DNA from: Welwitschia mirabilis
Lineage: Eukaryota > Gnetophyta > Gnetopsida > Welwitschiales
Direction of reading: 5' to 3'
NCBI GenBank assembly: GCA_051453625.1
Contig: JBOZIK010000001.1
Location: forward strand, 281,048,617 to 281,112,616
Length of the DNA stretch: 64,000 nucleotides
In this document: positions 59,941 to 64,000 of the stretch, in pieces
How the letters are laid out: each line of letters starts with the position of its first letter
How positions within the stretch are numbered: position 1 is the first letter of the stretch
The notes under the pieces: generated by a model
The model's database searches: none
Seen by the model: only the letters and a program-made list of their open reading frames with translations
Told to the model about the DNA's origin: nothing
Position numbers and translations under genes: made by a program

Positions 59941-62900
59941 AGAGTTTAAAGAAGTTTGGAAGATTTATTTTCATTACATAAATAATTAATTTGATTCCAA
60001 GTTATTTACTTGTGTATTATGTACATACAATTTTTCTTTTCTTTTCTTAGTTTGACTTGCACTTTTTATTTCTTAGTTTACCTTGAATTTAATTAGTTTT
60101 CTTGGTTTTTCTTTTATTTTAATTTATATAAATTGTTGTTCCCACATTATTATTAGTTTTAAGAACTTAAATTCCACCACTTAAGACCTACTCTTTGTAC
60201 TTAATTTGATGTTGGAGATTGCCATTTAAAAATTTACATTTATATCATGCTTTTTATATTAATTAATCCTTGGTTAGTGATATTGATCTATGCATTATGA
60301 TTTAATGGATTCTAGTGATTATATTTCTTTTTATCCAAATTAATTATTCTTGTTTCATCCTGCTCATCTCTTTTTATAGATAACAGTAAAAAAAAACTTT
60401 GAGAAATATTTGCTAAAAGAAAGAAAAGCTTAGATTCTATGGATAATAGTAAAAGAACATTACATGAAATATTTGTAGAGAGTGGTTAATTAAAAATGAT
60501 GTTGAAACTAGGAATTGAGGCCCTTTCTCTTTTCAACCTACCTCTTTTTTTCCTTCTTCTTTTCAGCCTTCATGTATGAATACTAACGAAGATTTTCAAC
60601 ACTTTAGGACTCCTACCTCATTTAGAAAGTTATTTTACAAATGATTTGACACACTTGTATCTCATTTCATAGAGGAAAATGAAGAAGTAGTAGATTTCTT
60701 ATACTCACCAAATTTTTCCAACCATCTAATCAATCAAAATGGTTCACTCCATGAATTAATAGAACAACTTAAGAAGATGCATGAAAATACCAATAAAAAC
60801 ATTAGAGATCTTATAGACATACTTCAATAAATAATGTTAAAATCAACTATCTCAAGGTTATCTTACAACATAATATTCTTAAGCTTTCACCATTATGTTT
60901 GCTACATGTCACTTTGAGAATGACGAGAAAAATATTAAAATAGCTACACATAGTAATAACTTCTATTTTGATGATGAACTTTTAGATGGCCAATGTTTAA
61001 AAGAAAAAAAGTCAAAGTGAAGATAATGAAATTTCAACTTATCAATTAGATAAGAATGATAAGGATGGAATAGAGATACTAGATTATGTCCCCAATATCC
61101 ACTTATTATTACAAAATTAATGTGAAGTAGAGGAATAAATTCATGAAAAATCTAAAAGTTTTTCAATTTATGATGAAGATAATGATCACATTTCTCTTTA
61201 TGAGCTTTTTGATGAATCTAATAATTTGAATACTAATGATATGCAATAATATAGTGATGTAAATAATGAATAAAAGGAGAATAAGAAAGAAGTTATCAGG
61301 ATTTAAGAAAACCAAATAGAGGATAGACTTCTTACATCCCATAAAGTAATTAAACCTGAAGAGTCTAACCATATTCAAAATGTTCCTTCATATCTTCCAC
61401 TTATGCTTCTAATTAAAAACCAAAATATCATCCTTGTTTTATACCCATAATCCCACATTACCTCCTACTTCTAAAAAATATTATTTGGGATTTCTTGAAG
61501 TATTAAATTTGAGCTTCTTGATGAAAACCCATATCTTGAGTTAAATCTTAGGGATCTTTTTAGTCTTGCTAAATATGCTTTAATTAATCATCCTAAAAAG
61601 CCTTCAAAAATTTCTTGGATTCATTCTTTGACTAGTGCCATTGATGAATCATGAAATGATAATCACATTTTACATTAATTTAATAAAAGATTATTTTTCA
61701 ATGTAATTTATCAATTTTGCATCTCTTATTTGGCTTACAAAATTTCTGTTATTAAGGTGTTATCAAATTATTTTTATTTCCACCAATTAATTTTACTCAA
61801 AAATGATCATACCCCTTTTATATACTATCAATTGATTTCTATATGATTGGTTCTTATTTTTTCCAAAAAATACAATGTAATAACTATGTTAGAATATCTG
61901 TCTTTTTGGCATGGGAATAGAAGTAAAGAACAGGAACAACATTCTACGTGAAGTAATTTTTTAGTGGAGACTCTTTTCTTGAGGAGATGTCCATCACTTA
62001 CCCTTATATGAATGTAATTATTGAAATATCTTCTCTCTTCCAACATCTATTAATGTGATTTTAATTCAATTTTTTATCATGTAGTATACTTAAGCATTTT
62101 AAGGTTTTATAATTTATGGATGATTAATTAGATTTCAGCCATGTAAAATGAATTCAAATACATATTAACTCTTAATTAAGTTGTTAATATTGTATGGTTT
62201 ATCTCTTTATCAACTTCATTTTTTGAAGGCTTCAAGTTATTAGCACTTTGATAATGCATAAGTGTATTTTTACATTTGTAAAAAATAAATACAAATGAAA
62301 AGAGAAATAATCCTTAAAAGAAAAATGAAATATAAATTTATATTATGAAAGAACTTTTGATAATCACTCTTAATCTATATCGAGGATTACTACACTAGGG
62401 GAAAAGGTGCTTAATGACCTATGTCCTATCCGATGGGTTCTATCGCTTATAATAAAATCAAGATCAGTGGTTTAGAAATGAACATTTTATAATGGAAGGA
62501 ATTTAAGGTAAAAATAGGTACACCTTGAAGTGTGTTATGCTTATTATAATGTTAAGTGTTATTACTTTGTAGCCATTTTTTAAGTTGATGCTTGAGACTA
62601 TAGCTATGATATATCACTTTTAATTAGTACACTGTCATTTTCGCCCATACTATTCAAACAAAACCATGATGTTTTATTGATTAGAAATTATATATCTTTA
62701 ATTTGGGAATAAGAGACTATTGGTAAGTGATCAACTTCAAGGGTAACATGTTCTAATGGAATGTGTTTATTTCCATCCATTAAGTTAGATAATTTTAAAG
62801 TTATTAAACATGCTTTTTCTATTTAGCATAGGACCAAAGCATTAGAGAAATAAATTTGATATTTTGAAAAAGATTTACATGTCTTTTTCCTTCAAATATA

Positions 62901-63414
62901 GTGTTGAGTTTCGAGAGGATAGGATTTAGGTTCTAAGTAGTTTAATATTTGTTTTCATAATCCTTAGTTTGCTTTAATTTATTTTATTTTCCTTCCTTAT
63001 TTTATGTTGGCGTGTTTTTTCTTCTTAACTCTTATTTTTTATTTTACATCCATTAAAACTTTTTGCTAATTCCTTCTCATCATTACATGTAAACTCTCTT
63101 AAAATTCATGATGAATATATCTCCTTCATAAGGGTGGAATATTTAAAATCTTCAAAAGATTAGCTTTAAATGAAATGAATTTATTTATTTAAAAAAAACA
63201 TTTTTTCCATAAAAATAAAATCATAATTCTAAATTTAATGAATATATTTATTATGATGTTTAATTAGAATGTATTTTTGATATGTTTAAATTAGATGCAC
63301 TCTATGTTTGATAATGTAAGATCCTTTATTCTTGAGTGTTATGTTTCATCCTTTTTTCAATTGGGCTTGCTTCTACTTTTTTTTGCTTTCTTTATTAAGG
63401 ACTAATAAACACTT
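59941..63414 (+). other. Internal region of the gypsy-type element, no intact gene
   Basis: Stops in all frames. Short gag-like polar pieces can be read at 60.4-61.3 kb, but no domain is diagnostic. From 61.7 to 63.4 kb I recognise nothing. Confidence 0.55.
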
Positions 63415-63425
63415 AGTGGGGGATT
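63415..63425 (+). other. Gypsy polypurine tract
   Basis: AGTGGGGGATT, just before the second LTR. Confidence 0.78.
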
Positions 63426-63427
63426 TA

Positions 63428-64000
63428 TGAGTCAAATTGGTGATATTTAACATCATGTTAAAGTATGTTTCAAGTTTATTTGAGTAGGTTTTTAATCAAT
63501 TAAAAACAAAAGTGGAGTAGCCATCGTGGTGAACAAGAAATGGTAGTTTTCCAATATTTCTAACCATTTATAGATGATTTTTAGAACATGTTCCCTTCAA
63601 GGTCTTTATGAAAGAGTTCTGAACTCTAGATGAAGAGAAAACAATGAAATGTAATGCCATTGAAATGTTTCAGCTATTATCGTAATGCCTGATAAGGATC
63701 AATGTGATCAAATTGGATGCTCTTAGAGTTGTCTCTGATTCTTTAGAACATGAGAATCTTGGACTAAGAATGATGACTAGAAATGATTTAAATGAGAACA
63801 ACGCATTGTCTAGAGTAAGTTACTATAGCAAAGTACTATAAAAAGGTTACTGTACCAGAGTTACTATAACAAGTCACTAGAGTGATTACTGTAATTATTG
63901 TTCACCTAGTCATATGGACGATAGCCAAGGTGATACTATCAAAATGACATTAAGTTATTGGGCAAGTTAATATAGCAAGATCACTGTAGTAAGTGCTATA
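63428..64000 (+). repeat. Gypsy 3' LTR, truncated by window end
   Basis: Starts TGAGTCAAATTGG and follows 58332-58950 collinearly (shared ATTTAACATCATG, TGTAATGCCATT, GATCAAATTGGAT and the TTACTATAG cluster). It continues beyond 64000. Confidence 0.88.

Larger units (their letters stand above)
58332..64000 (+). mobile_element. Ty3/gypsy-type element with short internal region, cut by window edge
   Basis: Two copies of a long LTR in the same orientation (58332-59920, and from 63428 on), a PBS matching tRNA-Asp after the first and a polypurine tract before the second. The internal part is only about 3.5 kb, with no recognisable protease, RT or integrase, so it looks non-autonomous (LARD-like) or internally deleted. 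The tRNA-Asp PBS is typical of Athila-type gypsy elements (family knowledge). The LTRs differ at many positions, so it is old. Confidence 0.8.

Noticed and set aside
1-64000. CRISPR arrays, bacterial operons, tRNA or rRNA genes
   Set aside because: None found; the direct repeats present are LTRs, tandem duplications and SINE target duplications of a plant nuclear genome.

Overview
This is eukaryotic nuclear DNA from a seed plant with a large, repeat-swollen, AT-rich genome. The evidence is a plant-type MLH1 gene with very long introns, surrounded by old, heavily mutated LTR retrotransposons, LINEs and tRNA-derived SINEs. A conifer or other gymnosperm is my best guess, but it is an inference from intron size and repeat decay; no sequence was compared. 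I see no operons, CRISPR arrays, tRNA or rRNA genes.

Left third (about 4.6-22.2 kb, minus strand): the 5' half of MLH1, the MutL-homologue mismatch-repair ATPase. Seven exons join in frame with no internal stop to 357 codons, covering the GHKL ATPase and transducer domains. The 3' half of the gene lies beyond the left edge. Intron 1 is 11.3 kb, starts with a GC donor, and holds a complete but dead 7.5-kb Ty1/copia element with a 5-bp target duplication; that element carries a further foreign insert in its gag. Intron 5 (4.4 kb) holds a copia gag-protease fragment with one LTR. Intron 7 runs off the window and contains another copia LTR at the left edge next to an oppositely oriented copia RNase H remnant. 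The MLH1 upstream region has a perfect 23-bp tandem duplication, an E2F-like site and a G-box.

Right two thirds (22.5-64 kb): gene desert. From left to right there is a SINE remnant, a tandem duplication interrupted by a gap, then four decayed LINEs all on the minus strand (about 24.2-26.2, 26.8-33.0, 33.4-39.9 and 45.1-50.3 kb). Between the third and fourth are AT-rich DNA with a second SINE remnant and a decayed unrecognised protein-coding sequence (44.1-44.8 kb). Next come a gap flanked by an 84-bp duplication, a decayed gypsy gag-protease (54.2-56.3 kb) containing a SINE with a perfect 15-bp target duplication, and finally a gypsy-type element (58.3 kb to beyond the window) with two LTRs and only 3.5 kb of internal DNA.

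Most stops in the decayed frames sit where tryptophan is expected, and a gypsy primer-binding site differs from its tRNA only by C-to-T or G-to-A changes. Both fit long-term cytosine methylation and deamination. There are seven assembly gaps, one preceded by an artefactual run of 73 G. I found no convincing new biological system. The items most worth following are the GC-AG giant intron of MLH1, its duplicated promoter element, and the unrecognised decayed gene at 44 kb.
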